A stretch of DNA of 64,000 nt from assembly GCA_037179385.1 (NCBI GenBank), contig CM074185.1:13524866-13588865 (forward strand), read 5' to 3'. This document shows positions 23,328 to 34,084 of the stretch, piece by piece. Position 1 is the stretch's first letter; the number at the start of each line of letters is the position of its first letter. The position numbers and the translations under genes are program-made. The notes under the pieces are model-generated. The model ran no database searches. It was given only the letters and a program-made list of their open reading frames with translations, and was not told where the DNA came from. This DNA is from Holothuria scabra. Taxonomy: Eukaryota > Echinodermata > Holothuroidea > Aspidochirotida > Holothuriidae.

Positions 23328-23729
23328 AGTGAAAACTCTGGCTCTTCGATTGCGACGATGGTTCTAGCTACCTTTGGTTATTGGAGATATTCAGACGAGT
23401 TCTGGTGAAGCCCCCTCTATTTTTGCAAGTTCGGTTGTCTGCTACTTGGCCGTATTGTATGTATGTGCGTCTCCGGAATGTACTTCGTAGCCGAAATTCT
23501 GAAGTCCTACTGGTATAGCTTGGTATGTACTCTTAATAGCATGTTTATCGTACGCGTGTGAAAGACGCTGGTTTCTCCCTACAGTAGTTTACCCTGTGAT
23601 ACATGATGTAGAGCGTTAGAAGAGCCCACTGTCGTCATTCATACCAGTGAAGATGTAGATGGTTTTTTCGTGAGGTACTAGAACGAAGAAAAGGACTGAT
23701 ATGTGCTTGAAACAGTTAACGTAAGCCTG
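23328..23729 (+). other. BEL leader, left part
   Basis: Untranslated leader after the LTR. A primer-binding site should lie right after 23327, but I could not match one to a specific tRNA. Confidence 0.4.
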
Positions 23730-23774
23730 GGCTCTAATTTAGAATCCGTGCCCGGAACTGCGTCATAGCTGTAC

Positions 23775-23917
23775 GGTTAGGGGTTACGTATGCATAGTAA
23801 TAGGTTAGGGTTACGTACGCATAGTAATAAGGTTAGGGTTACGTACGCATAGGTATAGGGTTACGTACGCATAGTAATAAGGTTAGGGTTACGTACGCAT
23901 AGGTATAGGGTTAGGGT
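23775..23917 (+). repeat. Telomere-like GGTTAGGGTTACGTACGCAT minisatellite
   Basis: About five to six units, ~28 bp or shorter, of GGTTAGGGTTACGTACGCAT plus AGTAATAA or AGGTATA. Every unit carries GGGTTA, and most TTAGGG, joined to the palindrome TACGTA. Confidence 0.85.
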
Positions 23918-24128
23918 GGGCCATATGCAGGTGTACGCATGCATAGGAACTGTATACGTAGGGGTATATAAACATTTACGTATACGTATCTCATACTGTA
24001 CATATATATACACTCTCCAGTACATACAGTTAGCTTTAGGTGTACGTAAATACGTATACCTACAGCTATATGTAATAGATAGTATTATTAGACAGTACTT
24101 ATATTATTTTTAACTCATTCACCGGCAA

Positions 24129-24218
24129 CGGCGCTCGTAGCTCAGTAGGCAAGCGCGCTGGTCTTCATGTTAGAATCGCTATATCGCTAGGGTCGAGGGT
24201 TCGGGTCCCGGTTCTAAC
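24129..24218 (+). other. tRNA-like sequence (pol III A-box and B-box)
   Basis: CGTAGCTCAGTAGGCAAGCG matches a tRNA D-arm/A-box, and GAGGGTTCGGGTCCCGG is close to a T-arm/B-box. Between them is GGTCTTCATG, where TCA would be the anticodon, and GTTAGAA pairs with a terminal TTCTAAC. The arms do not fold cleanly into a standard cloverleaf, so this is more likely a tRNA-derived piece of the nested element than a working tRNA gene. Confidence 0.45.
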
Positions 24219-24692
24219 AATGCTTTTCTTTCTTCCACAGCACTAACCATTCACTTCTTTCCACAGCATACACTTATAGCGCTGTTCCTCGAGTGAGGAA
24301 AAAAAAGAAAAGTGTTTTTTACTTAAAAAAAAAAAACTTTAAAGTTTGAGCGCCCTCTTTTGGAAGTTGTGAAGTGAGTAAAATTATGTCTACTTCCGGG
24401 CACGGATTCTAAATTAGCACCTAAGCCTGTAATACTGCAATGTGCCTCAGTTGTTCATAAATATATGTGTTATTAACCCCTCGTACAGTATATATTGCGG
24501 GTCCAAGGTATCAACAGTATGTATTAGTACAGTAATACTGATTTGTTCAGCCTAACGTTAGGCTTATGGCCTAAGAAGTGTTATATTCTCATGTTAATGT
24601 ATAGCCTACCCCCATTGGTTAGGCTACATGTATGCCTTTGCTTAATCGTATTGTTTAATCCCCTAATTTGGGCTAAAGTAAATTTGAATGTA

Positions 24693-25472
24693 ATGAGTGA
24701 GACTGGTGAAAGAGTTGAGAATGGGACCCCAGGTGAAACTAAAGAGCCTGAAACTGAAAGGGTGTCTTGTCAGAGAACATATACTGAAAAGGGTTTACAG
24801 TACCAAATTGATCTAAAACAACAAAAATTTAGATCCCTTATTTCTCAATGGAGAAAATATGCTGGAAAGGTTGAATGTTTACTTTCCGAACAAGGTACTG
24901 AGGTTTCTTTAATTAAAAGGGAACGTGATTTGGCCATGAATGTGATGTCCGACATATCGAATGTTTATCTTGAATTGGATGAATTGCTATCCCAGGTAGG
25001 CTCAATGGGTTCAAAATATGAAGACCTCGAGAAAATTGAGAGTGACCATTTAGCTTTAATTAAAAGGGTTACCGACTTTATTAGAGATGTGGAAGGGTCT
25101 GAAACAAGGTCTAAGGGCAATTCACATTCTTCAAGGTCGAGTGGTTCGAGCCGTAGGTCTAAAGCGGAGGCTGAGGCGGCATCCCTTCTGGCAAAGCTTA
25201 AGTATATTGAGGCAAAGGCAAAATATAAAACTGAGTTAGAAAGAATGAAGCTTAAACTGGTTGAAGCAGAGGCTGAAAGTTTGAAAGAGGCTGAAGGTTA
25301 TGCACATAGGCCTAGTATAGGTGACAGGTTCTCTGATGAGAGCAAAAAGTATACAGAAGAATATGTACAAACTCATGCTCTTGGCACTTCAGATTTAAAC
25401 TTTCCCACAGCCTCTAAAAATTCTCCAAAACCAGACGCAGACATTGATCTGCATAAGTGCTTCTGCACCTGA
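24693..25472 (+). pseudogene. BEL gag, N-terminal part
   Basis: Starts at ATG 24693 (MSETGERVENG). It encodes a hydrophilic, coiled-coil-rich segment: QYQIDLKQQKFRSLISQW, a leucine-rich stretch near LELDELLSQ, a Ser-rich stretch, then a Lys/Glu/Ala helix. This arrangement precedes DUF1759 in BEL/Pao polyproteins. The frame closes at 25470-25472 and the homologous sequence continues in another frame from about 25444, so a frameshift lies between about 25430 and 25470. The open frame also extends upstream to 24543 without an ATG. Confidence 0.8.
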
Positions 25473-26483
25473 GAATGTTGTGAAATCACAAGCTAAATTG
25501 ACAAGTGAAAAAGATGGTGTCGCAGAGGTTTCTGTTCGGCCAAAAACATTAAAGGCGGCTACTGATGTTATTGCTGAAGCCCCTATTCAGAATTTGGCCA
25601 AGGTAATAACTGAGCAAGTAACACTTAACAGACTTCCACTTCCCGAACCAGAAATTTTTAACGGGGATCCTTTAAAGTATCCGGGTTGGAAGTGTGCCTT
25701 GGACAGTTGGATTCTTTGTTAGAAAATAAAGGTGTCCCCACTTCAGAAAAGATGTACTATTTAATGAAATATTTGGTTGGGCCACCTAGGGAAGCTGTAG
25801 AAGGATATTTCCTCATGCCTTCAGCTGACACCTATGCAGAGGCAAGGAAGCTATTACAGGAGAGGTATGGCAACCCTATTGTTATTACAGATGCATTTAG
25901 AAACAAATTAGAAGCATGGCCCAAAATTCAGCCAAATGATGGAAAGGCTCTTCGCAAATTTTCTGATTTTCTTGGGCAGTGTGAAGCAGCTATGACTTTG
26001 GTACCCGGGGGTCTTAATTGCCTGGGTGACAATTGGGAAAATCGTAAAATTATGCAGAAATTGCCTAGCTGGTTGGTCAAATGTTGGGGCAGATTCTTAT
26101 TTGACTGGGGTGAAAAACGTAGTTTCCCTCCTTTCAAGGAGTTTCGTAAGTTTATAGCCAAAGAAGCCAAGATTGCCTGTAATCCTGTTACCTCTCTGCA
26201 GTCATTAAGAGATACAAAACCTGCTGATTCAAAGAGTGGTCAATCAAAGAGTAGTCAAGCAAAGGTTATTAAAGGTGCTAGTAACTTTGCTACTGAAGTA
26301 AATCAGGTTGCCAGCTCAAAACGTAAAGGTAATATTAAATGTATTCTCTGTCAAGGACAACATATTCTTGATAATTGTAACGAGTTTTTGAAGAAATCCT
26401 TGGAAGATCGTAAGAGTTATGCAAAGGTTAAGAATTTGTGTTATGGGTGTCTCCGTTGGGCATTCTTCGAAATATTGTCGTAG
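25444..26483 (+). pseudogene. BEL gag, DUF1759-like core and first zinc motif
   Basis: In two frames. 25444-25722 carries LPLPEPEIFNGDPLKYPGWK, the signature start of the DUF1759 domain. A frameshift near 25690 moves the reading to the 25686-26483 frame, with SEKMYYLMKYLVGPPREAVE and YGNPIVITDAFRNKLEAWPK. The first CxxC zinc-binding motif (CILCQGQH) follows near 26340. The reading is lost again near 26450, inside the second motif. The product would be the structural RNA-binding protein of the particle. Confidence 0.85.
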
Positions 26484-26745
26484 ACGTATTATTTGTAAAA
26501 GGTGTTCAAAGCCTCACCCAACGTCCCTTCATGGAGACAAAGCATCTCAGCCTCTTGGTACCCAGAATGCAAATGGCGAATCTCAAATGAAGTCAATAGC
26601 TATTCAAGCACCAGAATCTCATACAGGGTTGAGAACTATCAGTGGGTCCAGCATAGGTATGAGTTCATTGGGTATCCCAGTATATGTTTCTCACGTAAGT
26701 TGCCCAGAAAAGGAAATTCTGATTTATGCGCTCTTAGATACCTAG
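26419..26745 (+). pseudogene. BEL zinc-knuckle and protease start
   Basis: The segment homologous to the family begins about 26455 with GHSSKYC...CKRCSKPH, completing the zinc-binding cluster. It continues to the aspartic protease, whose active-site region reads YALLDT. A TAG at 26743-26745 follows immediately, where the family has a coding residue before SDT. The frame is otherwise continuous with the next segment. Confidence 0.8.
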
Positions 26746-26754
26746 TCAGATACA

Positions 26755-27882
26755 ATGTTTGTGACTGATCGCACTTGTGCATTGTTGGGTGTTGAAGGGG
26801 TAAAGACTTCTTTGAGACTGTCAACTCTTTCAGCTAAGAACCAGGTAATAGATGGCAGTACAGTTGATGGGTTGACTGTCAGAGGGTACAGCAGTTCTCA
26901 GAGAATATCATATCCTGCAGCATTTACTAGGTGTGAAATACCAGCTAATAGATCCCATATTACTACACGCAATGTAGCAAAACAATGGCCGCATTTGCAG
27001 GTTATTGCTGGAGAACTTGCGCCTGACTTGGAATGTGAAACGGGCCTATTAATTGGGTACAATTGCCCTAAGGCACTTGCTCGTGAGCAAGTTATACCCC
27101 CTGTCGATGATGGACCATATGCACAAAAAACTGAGCTAGGATGGGGTATTGTGGGTGTAGTCGACCCACGGCAGGTCAGCATCTGTGAGAATGATGCAAT
27201 CGGGTTCAGCCACTTTATAGTTACATCTGAAGTACCACCTTTATGCAAGATTGATACAGGTAATGCTACTAACAGAGTACATGTTTGTTTTGAGTCTAAA
27301 GTTAAAGAAAACGTAAACCCATCTGAGGTAGTCAGGTTACTTGAACTTGAATTTAATGAAAGGAATTTAGGTGTGTCATATTCACAGGATGACAAAAGGT
27401 TTCTCTCACTCCTTAAGGATGGTGTTCGCCAAATGGATGATGGTCATTATCAAATGCCATTGCCCCTTAAGACATCTGAAATTTTGCCTAACAATAAGTC
27501 TTTATCTCTTTACCGTCTGAATCGCCTTAAACGCAGGTTAACAAATGATGTTGTTTATGCCAATGATTACTGTGCCTTTATGGAAGGTGTTTTCAGCAAA
27601 GGTTTTGCAGAGAAAATTCCCATTTCTGAATTACATAAGTCTAGTGGTGTGAATTATATCCCACATCATGGAGTCTACCACCCCCACAAACCTGGGAAAA
27701 TTAGAGTTGTGTTCGACTGTAGTGCTAAGTTTAATGGAACCTCTCTTAATGATCACTTGCTTACAGGTCCCAACTTGACGAATAATTTAATTGGGGTACT
27801 CTGTCGGTTTAGACAGGAGAGTGTTGCTGTAGTTTGTGACAAAGAATCTGTTCTATCAGTTTCGGGTAAACCCAGAACATAG
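26755..27882 (+). pseudogene. BEL protease and reverse transcriptase N-terminal part
   Basis: Same frame as the preceding segment, after the TAG. It encodes the rest of the retroviral-like aspartic protease and the linker (VIAGELAPDLECETGLLIGY, GWGIVGVVDP). The fingers of the reverse transcriptase follow (HHGVYHPHKPGKIRVVFDCS). The homologous sequence leaves this frame near 27840, just after VAVVCDKE, and resumes at LFYQFRVNPEHRD in the next frame, so the polymerase is split before its catalytic motif. Confidence 0.85.
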
Positions 27883-30301
27883 AGATTTATTGCGCTTCCT
27901 GTGGTGGGATAAGGGTGATTTCGATACAGAGCCCACAGAATACCGTATGACTGTTCACATTTTTGGTGCAGCTTCCTCACCAGGTTGTGCAAATTTTGCG
28001 CTTAAGCAAATTGCCTCTGATTATGAGTCACAGTTTGGTCCTGACGTAGCCAGATTTGTGCATCGCAATTTCTATGTAGATGATGGTCTAAAATCGGTCC
28101 CTACACCTTCTGAAGCTGTTGATCTTCTTTCTAGAACTAGAGATATGTTAGCAGAAGGTGGAATTAAGCTTCACAAATTTAAAGCAAATTCAGAAGCTGT
28201 GTTAAAATGTATAGCTAAGGAGGACTGTTCTAGTGGGACAAAGGATATGGATCTTCGCTTAAGGGAAGAAGCTCCTATTGAGAGGGCATTAGGTGTGCAC
28301 TGGTGTGTACACTCAGACACCTTTCAGTTCAGAATAGTTCTTAAAGACCAGCCCTCGACTAGGCGTGGAATCTTATCCATGATTAGTTCCGTTTATGACC
28401 CCTTGGGTTTTGTAGCTCCAGTTATTCTTAAAGGGAAACAAATCCTCCAGCAATTGTGTAACAACCATACAGATTGGGATAGTCCTGTACCAGAGGATCT
28501 GTGTGGGGCTTGGGAAAGCTGGAGAGAGGGAATTTTGAATCTTGCATCACTTAGGATTAAGAGATGCTACAAACCTGCTGACTTTGGGGAGGTTATGAGA
28601 GTAGAATTGCATCACTTCTCCGACGCGAGTACCAGTGGTTATGGTCAATGTTCATATATTCGTTTCATTGGTAAGGAAGGCCAGGTACATTGTGCATTTG
28701 TAATTGGTAAGGCTAGGGTTGTTCCTCTAAAGCAGATTACCGTTCCTCGCCTTGAGTTAACTGCTGCCGTATTGTCCGTCAAAATGAGCGTTCTGTTAAA
28801 GCAGGAGCTAGAATATGATGCAATCACAGAGTATTTCTGGACGGATAGTCAAGTTGTCCTTGGCTACATCAGAAATGAAACACGTCGTTTTCATGTTTTT
28901 GTTGCGAACCGCGTACAGCAAATTCGTGAAGTAACAATCCCCTCCCAATGGAGGTTTGTAAAGAGCGATGAGAATCCCAGTGATTGCGCCTCAAGGGGCT
29001 TGTCTGCTGAAGAGCTGTCCAACTCAAGTTGGTTGGTTGGTCCTCACTTTCTTTGGCAAACAGAATTTCATAGCACAGAACCAGATATTAGTTTGTCAGT
29101 AGACGATCCAGAGGTTAAGGAGGTAAAAGGGGTTAGCTCACTGCTCACACAAAACAGCAAATTTCCTTCTTACTTGGAGATAGAGCGGTTCAATTCATTC
29201 TCTTCTTGGTCTAAACTGAAAAGAGCTGTTGCTTTATGTTTATACTTGAAACGCAAACTTAGAAACAGTTCAAGGTCAAATGTTGGAAAAGTCACCGACA
29301 ATATTCGTGTAGACAATCTGAATGAAGCAGAATTGCAAGTTATTAGACTCGTTCAGGCAAGAGCCTTTGAACAGGAAATTCAGGTTTTGAAATCTAAAAT
29401 GCACCCGGCAAAGGAAGGAACGAGGGAATGCTTAAAGAGGAATAGTCCTCTGTATGGTCTTGATCCATTTTTAGATGATAGTGGTGTTATCAGGGTAGGT
29501 GGGCGACTGCAAGAGTCAAGTCTGAACTTCAATGTAAAACATCCGGTTGTTCTCCCAAAGAAGGGTAACGTCACCAAACTTATTGTTCGTTACTTCCATG
29601 AGTCGGTCTCCCACCAAGGTCGGGTAATGACGTCAAACGAGATAAGGGCAAATGGTTTCTGGATCATTGGTTGCACTTCTTTGGTTAAAGGTGTTATTCT
29701 GAATTGTGTTAAATGTAAAAAGTATCGTGGAACATGTAACCAACAAAAAATGTCTGATTTGCCGAATGACCGAATTGAAGCTACAGCCCCATTTACTTAT
29801 TGTGGTTTAGATTGTTTTGGGCCTTGGTATATTAAAGAAGGTCGAAAGACACTGAAAAGGTATGGGGTATTGTTTACATGCATGGCCTCTAGAGCCGTTC
29901 ATATTGACATTGCTAATATGTTAAGTACAGATTCATTTATTAATGCTTTAAGACGATTTCTAGCTCTCCGTGGCCCAGTTAGGCAAATACGGTGTGATAA
30001 CGGGTCAAACTTTGTCGGAGCAAAGAATGAACTTGAGAAGGCTTTGACTGAAGTAGATCAAAGCAAGGTTCATCGGTTCCTAATGGAACAAGGTTGTGAC
30101 CTAATTAAGTTTAAATTCAACCCCCCTCACGCTAGTCATATGGGAGGCGTCTGGGAACGTAGTATTAGAACAGTGCGGAATATATTAAATTCGATGTTGT
30201 ATAAGCTAGGCACCCAGCTAGACGATGAATCTCTACGAACTTTTATGTGTGAAGTTACTTCGATCGTTAATAGCCGTCCATTGACAACTGATAATTTATA
30301 A
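27836..30301 (+). pseudogene. BEL reverse transcriptase, RNase H and integrase
   Basis: An 821-codon frame. Residues 5-130 are reverse transcriptase palm, with the catalytic YVDD at 80-83 (about 28073-28084) and FGAASSPGCANFALK before it. RNase H shows FSDAS, PRLELTAA and WTDSQVVL, its acidic residues. Integrase has an HH-CC zinc region (HESVSH ... CVKCKK) and the DDE residues in GLDCFGPW, IRCDNGSNF and GGVWERS. It ends at TAA 30299-30301; homologous sequence continues in frame from 30302. Family knowledge makes this a BEL/Pao pol; the element copy cannot make it as one protein. Confidence 0.92.
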
Positions 30302-30751
30302 GACCCTTTGTCATTGGAGTCATTAACGCCCAACCACTTGATAACTTTAAAATCAAAGATACTACTCCCCCCTCCTGGTTGTTTTCAGTCTGCTGACACG
30401 TACTCCCGGAAAAGATGGCGTAGAGTTCAGTATTTAACAAATTTATTCTGGTCTAGATGGAGAAAAGAATACCTGCAAAATTTACAAAGGCGACAAAAAT
30501 GGCACTTACCCTCTCGAAATGTGCAAGTAGGGGACATTGTATTGTTAAAGGATGAGGATATGCCAAGAAATGAGTGGCGAATGGCCAGAGTAGTTGAAGC
30601 CATTCCAAGTAGTGACAACTTAGTGCGTAAGGTTAAGGTACGATTAGGGTCGAATATTGATGATAAAGGCAAGCGTAAGGGCATTGTTACAATTCTTGAA
30701 CGACCTATTCATAAGGTCATTGTTTTGGTAGAAAATGCAAACTCGTCATGA
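30302..30751 (+). pseudogene. BEL integrase C-terminal domain
   Basis: In frame after the TAA: LTPNHLITLKS, the RWRRVQYLTNLFWSRWRKEY helix, then VQVGDIVLLKDEDMPRNEW, which is the DUF5641-type tail typical of BEL/Pao integrases. It ends at TGA 30749-30751. Confidence 0.85.
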
Positions 30752-31012
30752 GGGGCCACAACTTATTACTAAACAGGTGCAATAAATAAAGTGGTGCAAA
30801 GTAAATATTACACAGTATTGTAACTATGTGTACCTTTTGAACCTTATGTTAAATTTTGGTGGCGTTTGGAACTTTATGTTAAATGGTGGTGAGTTTTGAG
30901 GTTTGTATTGATTTGCCATGCATACTATATTCTATTTGGTAGTTACTGATGATTTATATTTTCTTTGAAGTTGTATAGGGGTGGAAAATGACTTTCTCAT
31001 TTTGAGGGCCCA

Positions 31013-31847
31013 TGTAAAGAAATGAGCCCTCTATATAAATTTGTATAATGCTCTATTTTACCTCCTGATGTAATTGGGCGTTCCATGCAGTTTGTACCCT
31101 TTAGGGAATGGGTTTGTCCGGGTCAATTGCGGATCACTATAAAAGGAATTTTTCGCGCCTTTCCCACACCCTTTTCTGCCTGATGCCAGCTGAACGGTAT
31201 TTACCTTCACAGATGCCTTATTATAGCATCTCTTTCACATAGTATGGAGACAACGCCTACTCGTTTGCCTTGATCTTAGGAACTGCTATTTTAAGAAGCC
31301 CAAAGAGGTACGTTTTGGTGTAATTATTTCTCTTGTTTAAGGGTTTAGCATTGTTTTTTAGTTGCGGTATGTGAGATGGTTTGGGGGTGAAATGTTGTAG
31401 GTTACTTCCCTTTGTACATATAGAAAAGTAGTTGGTAATGTACTTTGCGACTTTGCGTGCGTGCGAAATGGTAATGTATACCTGTATACCTTGTATATGA
31501 TTAATTTGCGATATTGAATTGCAATGTATTTGTATGTATATAATGAACTGCGATATACATGTTGTGCGTATAGTATATTTAACTGCGTTATACATTCGTT
31601 TTTAGTTGTATTTTATTGTGATATCTGTATTTCTGTGTATTTTGTATTTTTGTACTTTTGAGTATTTTGTATTTTCTGTTTTTGTATAGTTTTCACGGAA
31701 TCCGGAGGTGGATTGAGCTTCGGCTCGTTGCGTGCGACTGATATACAGTACAAATAGTAAAATATACCACCGCTCCATTCCAGTCGATGCCTTTGAGTCT
31801 TTTTTGCGTGAGTTCCTGTATTGCGTATCTCCCCCATAAACAGCTAC
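31013..31847 (+). repeat. 3' LTR of the BEL/Pao element
   Basis: Begins TGTAAAGAAATGAGCCC and ends CCATAAACAGCTAC; TATAAAAG is at 31138-31145. A purine-rich AGGGGTGGAAAATG (about 30976-30990) upstream is a candidate polypurine tract, though it is not directly adjacent. Confidence 0.93.
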
Positions 31848-32650
31848 GTCCCCCTCCCGTACTACCCTTTCTCTGACAGACTTTACAACATTTCATTTCG
31901 TCGTCGCTGGAACCTACCTTCATTATGCTTGGTACTTAATTGTTTGGTGCTCAGAATAAGCAAGGAAGTAGGGAAAACAGGATTGTGAACCACGACTGGA
32001 AAAAGGCCTTGACCGACCCGAATTAAACCGGTTAGAAACTGGGCTGTAAACCTCCATCTAACTAACTACTTTTCTTTTCAGGATTTAGAAAATTTCCAGG
32101 GACATTCTCCTACGTCCAGTGGGTACGAGGTCTTCTAAATCAAGGCGTACATTTTTTTTAACCAGATGTCAATTAATGTAGACAGGTAGCATGACTAGTA
32201 AAATGGGGTCATATTTGAACCATGGAAGTACTACCTCGGAGGTAGTACTTCCATGTTTGAACGAAGCAGTTGATGTTATTAAATTAAGTTGGGGTTTTTA
32301 GAAGTTAACCTTTCAAAAATACAAATTAGAGAGTATAGTTAACTGCGCTGTCGTCCCTTAACGATTTTTTGGGGTCATGTGGTTTGTTTGTGTATGATTA
32401 AGCCTATTGGGTGGTTGCTTCAACAGAAAATCGGGAACCGTCTGGAAAAATCATTGAGGTCAGCCTAGATAAGCGATATATTAGTTGCCCAGCAGTAACG
32501 TCGACGATTTTTTGAGCAGGGGTCACGAAATTTTGTCAGGGGATAAAATTTCTTAAATTTCTTATCTTTTTCGTTCTGGGAGTAATTGTACATTCGAAAA
32601 TACGAAACTGACAAAAGGGCACTTACTGGACACACCATCCCCTGTAGCTG
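31848..32650. other. Flank between BEL and the foldback element
   Basis: Holds a possible SINE tail (CATCTAACTAACTAC near 32055) and the hairpin at 32221-32255. From about 32345 it aligns with 50690-50880, the paralogous left flank of the foldback insertion site. No gene. Confidence 0.4.
32221..32255. repeat. Perfect hairpin, 17 bp stem, 1-base spacer
   Basis: CATGGAAGTACTACCTC, G, then its exact reverse complement. A sister of the 11171-11203 hairpin; a one-armed remnant is seen at 49914-49942. Confidence 0.9.
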
Positions 32651-32853
32651 GGTGTCTATAAAACAAAGACCGAAGACCTAAGACCTATAAAACGAAGACC
32701 CAACTAGCTATAAAACGAAGACCTATAAAACGAAGACCCAACTAGCTATAAAACGAAGACCTATAAAACGAAGACCCAACTAGCTATAAAACGAAGACCT
32801 ATAAAACGAAGACCTATAAAACGAAGACCCTACTAGCTATAAAACGAAGACCC
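32651..32853 (+). repeat. Left minisatellite arm of the foldback element
   Basis: About five 38 bp modules, each a 15 bp CTATAAAACGAAGAC unit plus a 23 bp version ending CCAACTAG. The outermost unit is CTATAAAACAAAGACC, mirrored exactly at the far right end. Confidence 0.9.
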
Positions 32854-33239
32854 GGAAGTATTTTTTCTTACATAAACTTTGTTCCGTGAACTATCCAGAG
32901 GCTATCACTGTACATTTTTCTGGCACTTTTACCAACGTTGAACATTACTGCAGTAATTGTTGCTTCTACATACAAGAAAATAATGCGCTTGCGAATTCAG
33001 CTATAGTTACGCAAAGAGACCGGATCGGTTAAAGAAACGTCACTTCCTGGAGACATGAAAAATTGTATTGCGCGTAATCGCGTCATAGACCTTACAAAGA
33101 AATCCTAACCTTTGGGATTTCTAGATGAGACCTTATGCATTGACGACACACTATCAGGTTTGGAGGTATAACAACATACAGATTTACCACTGATTTTTGT
33201 GTAGACCTGGGATAAAACAGTGTACCGCACGCAGTAGAA

Positions 33240-33995
33240 TTCGCTTACGTGTGTAGGAGACTAACACGCGATATTTCCCGCCTGTCATAATATAAGAGGC
33301 GACTTAAGGAAATTACTTGCGCCGTATTCGAGCTGGATGTGTTTAAGACCAAACTAGGTACGTAGCCACAGGGGGGGGGGGGCTTTACGGATAATGCTGC
33401 ACCAAAAATATTACTGCCCCGCCAGATGAAAATTGAAGTTGTACACAGGATGTTAAGAGAAAATTTTGTGCCCCTGCAATCACAGTTCTTGCCCCTCGAT
33501 TCACACACTCCCCCCCCCCCTTCAAATGGTAAAACTCGTCACGGGCCAGAACAAAGCCGAACTTGTGCCGAACCGTGTCTGAAACCGTGTTTACACTTTC
33601 GTCTTTGTGTAGCTGACACGATATAACACATCATAGGCGTAGGAACCTTTTCCAGACTGGGGATGCTGTACCTCGTTTCGGATCGCCGGCCTGGGGGAGG
33701 GTCTAAGGGGAGGGGGTGTACCCCTCTCATTTGGCATTTTTGGGGGGTATTTTAGAGACTTCAGATCTAATTTGGTGCAATATTTTGGACAAGTTTTAAG
33801 GAAAATCACTGCAAATTTTTGACATTTTTTGAAGAAGAGACAAAAACGGGTTTTCGGGTGTTGGATCTTGGGGAGCGGAAGCATACTTCAGCCCCCACAT
33901 TTTTTACTGGGGGTTTAACACCCCAGCCCCCGCTTCCTACGCCTATGTAACACATTCGTGTTGGTGAGCCGTTAAGTCAGATATTCTTATATCTT
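33240..33995 (+). mobile_element. SINE-like repeat interrupted by insertions
   Basis: Blocks of the dispersed SINE-like family appear in order: CGATATTTCCCGCCTGTCAT, AAGAGGCGACTTAAGG, CGCCGTATTCGAGCTGG, then (after low-complexity G and C tracts) CTTTCGTCTTTGTGTAGCTG and ACACGATATAACACAT. The tail is ACACATTCGTGTTGGTGAGC plus CGTTAAG. The tail is split off by the 316 bp element at 33632-33947, and the G-rich stretch at 33360-33540 may be another insertion. Confidence 0.5.
33632..33947. mobile_element. 316 bp hAT-like MITE with 8 bp target duplication
   Basis: Inverted ends CATAGGCGTAGGAA and TTCCTACGCCTATG (14 bp perfect) are flanked on both sides by TAACACAT (33624-33631 and 33948-33955). 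It is inserted in a SINE-like repeat, itself inside the foldback element: three nested levels. It has no coding capacity. Confidence 0.85.
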
Positions 33996-34084
33996 ACCGT
34001 ACACCTTTGCAAATTATTTGCAATGAATTTGAACGCATACACGAAAAGAGAGGCGCCATGATTGAAGAAACGTCCGTACAGATC

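Larger units (their letters stand above)
23730..24421. mobile_element. 692 bp inverted-repeat element nested in the BEL leader
   Basis: Both ends carry a 28 bp inverted repeat, GG(C/T)(T/G) then CTAATTTAGAATCCGTGCCC then GGAA, with two mismatches. Flanking copies of TAAGCCTG at 23722-23729 and 24422-24429 are a perfect 8 bp target duplication. The interior has a telomere-like minisatellite (23775-23917), AT-rich TACGTA sequence and a tRNA-like block (24129-24218). No transposase is encoded. The 8 bp duplication suggests mobilisation by a hAT- or P-type transposase (inference). Confidence 0.85.
22498..31847 (+). mobile_element. BEL/Pao-type LTR retrotransposon, full length but inactive
   Basis: A 9.35 kb element: 5' LTR 22498-23327, leader containing a nested 692 bp element, gag-pol 24693-30751, 3' LTR 31013-31847. 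Domain order is gag (DUF1759-like), zinc knuckles, protease, reverse transcriptase with YVDD, RNase H, integrase. The integrase-last order and the sequence style are those of BEL/Pao. There is no envelope frame. The LTRs differ at about a dozen places by eye, yet the coding region has frameshifts near 25440-25470, 25690, 26450 and 27845 and stops at 26743 and 30299. No target duplication is obvious at the outer edges. Confidence 0.92.

Noticed and set aside
24129..24218. Functional tRNA gene
   Set aside because: A- and B-box motifs are good, but the stems do not form a consistent cloverleaf and the block sits inside a transposon; kept only as tRNA-like.
27836..30301. Retroviral provirus with envelope
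   Set aside because: Integrase is the last domain, no envelope-like frame follows before the 3' LTR, and sequence motifs are of BEL/Pao type.
32651..32853. Regular repeats resembling a CRISPR array
   Set aside because: Spacers are themselves repeated (CCAACTAG), the genome is eukaryotic, no cas genes exist, and a mirror array closes the element.
33245..33884. Overlapping open frames with Pro-rich stretches
   Set aside because: They arise from G/C tracts in the nested MITE and SINE-like repeat.
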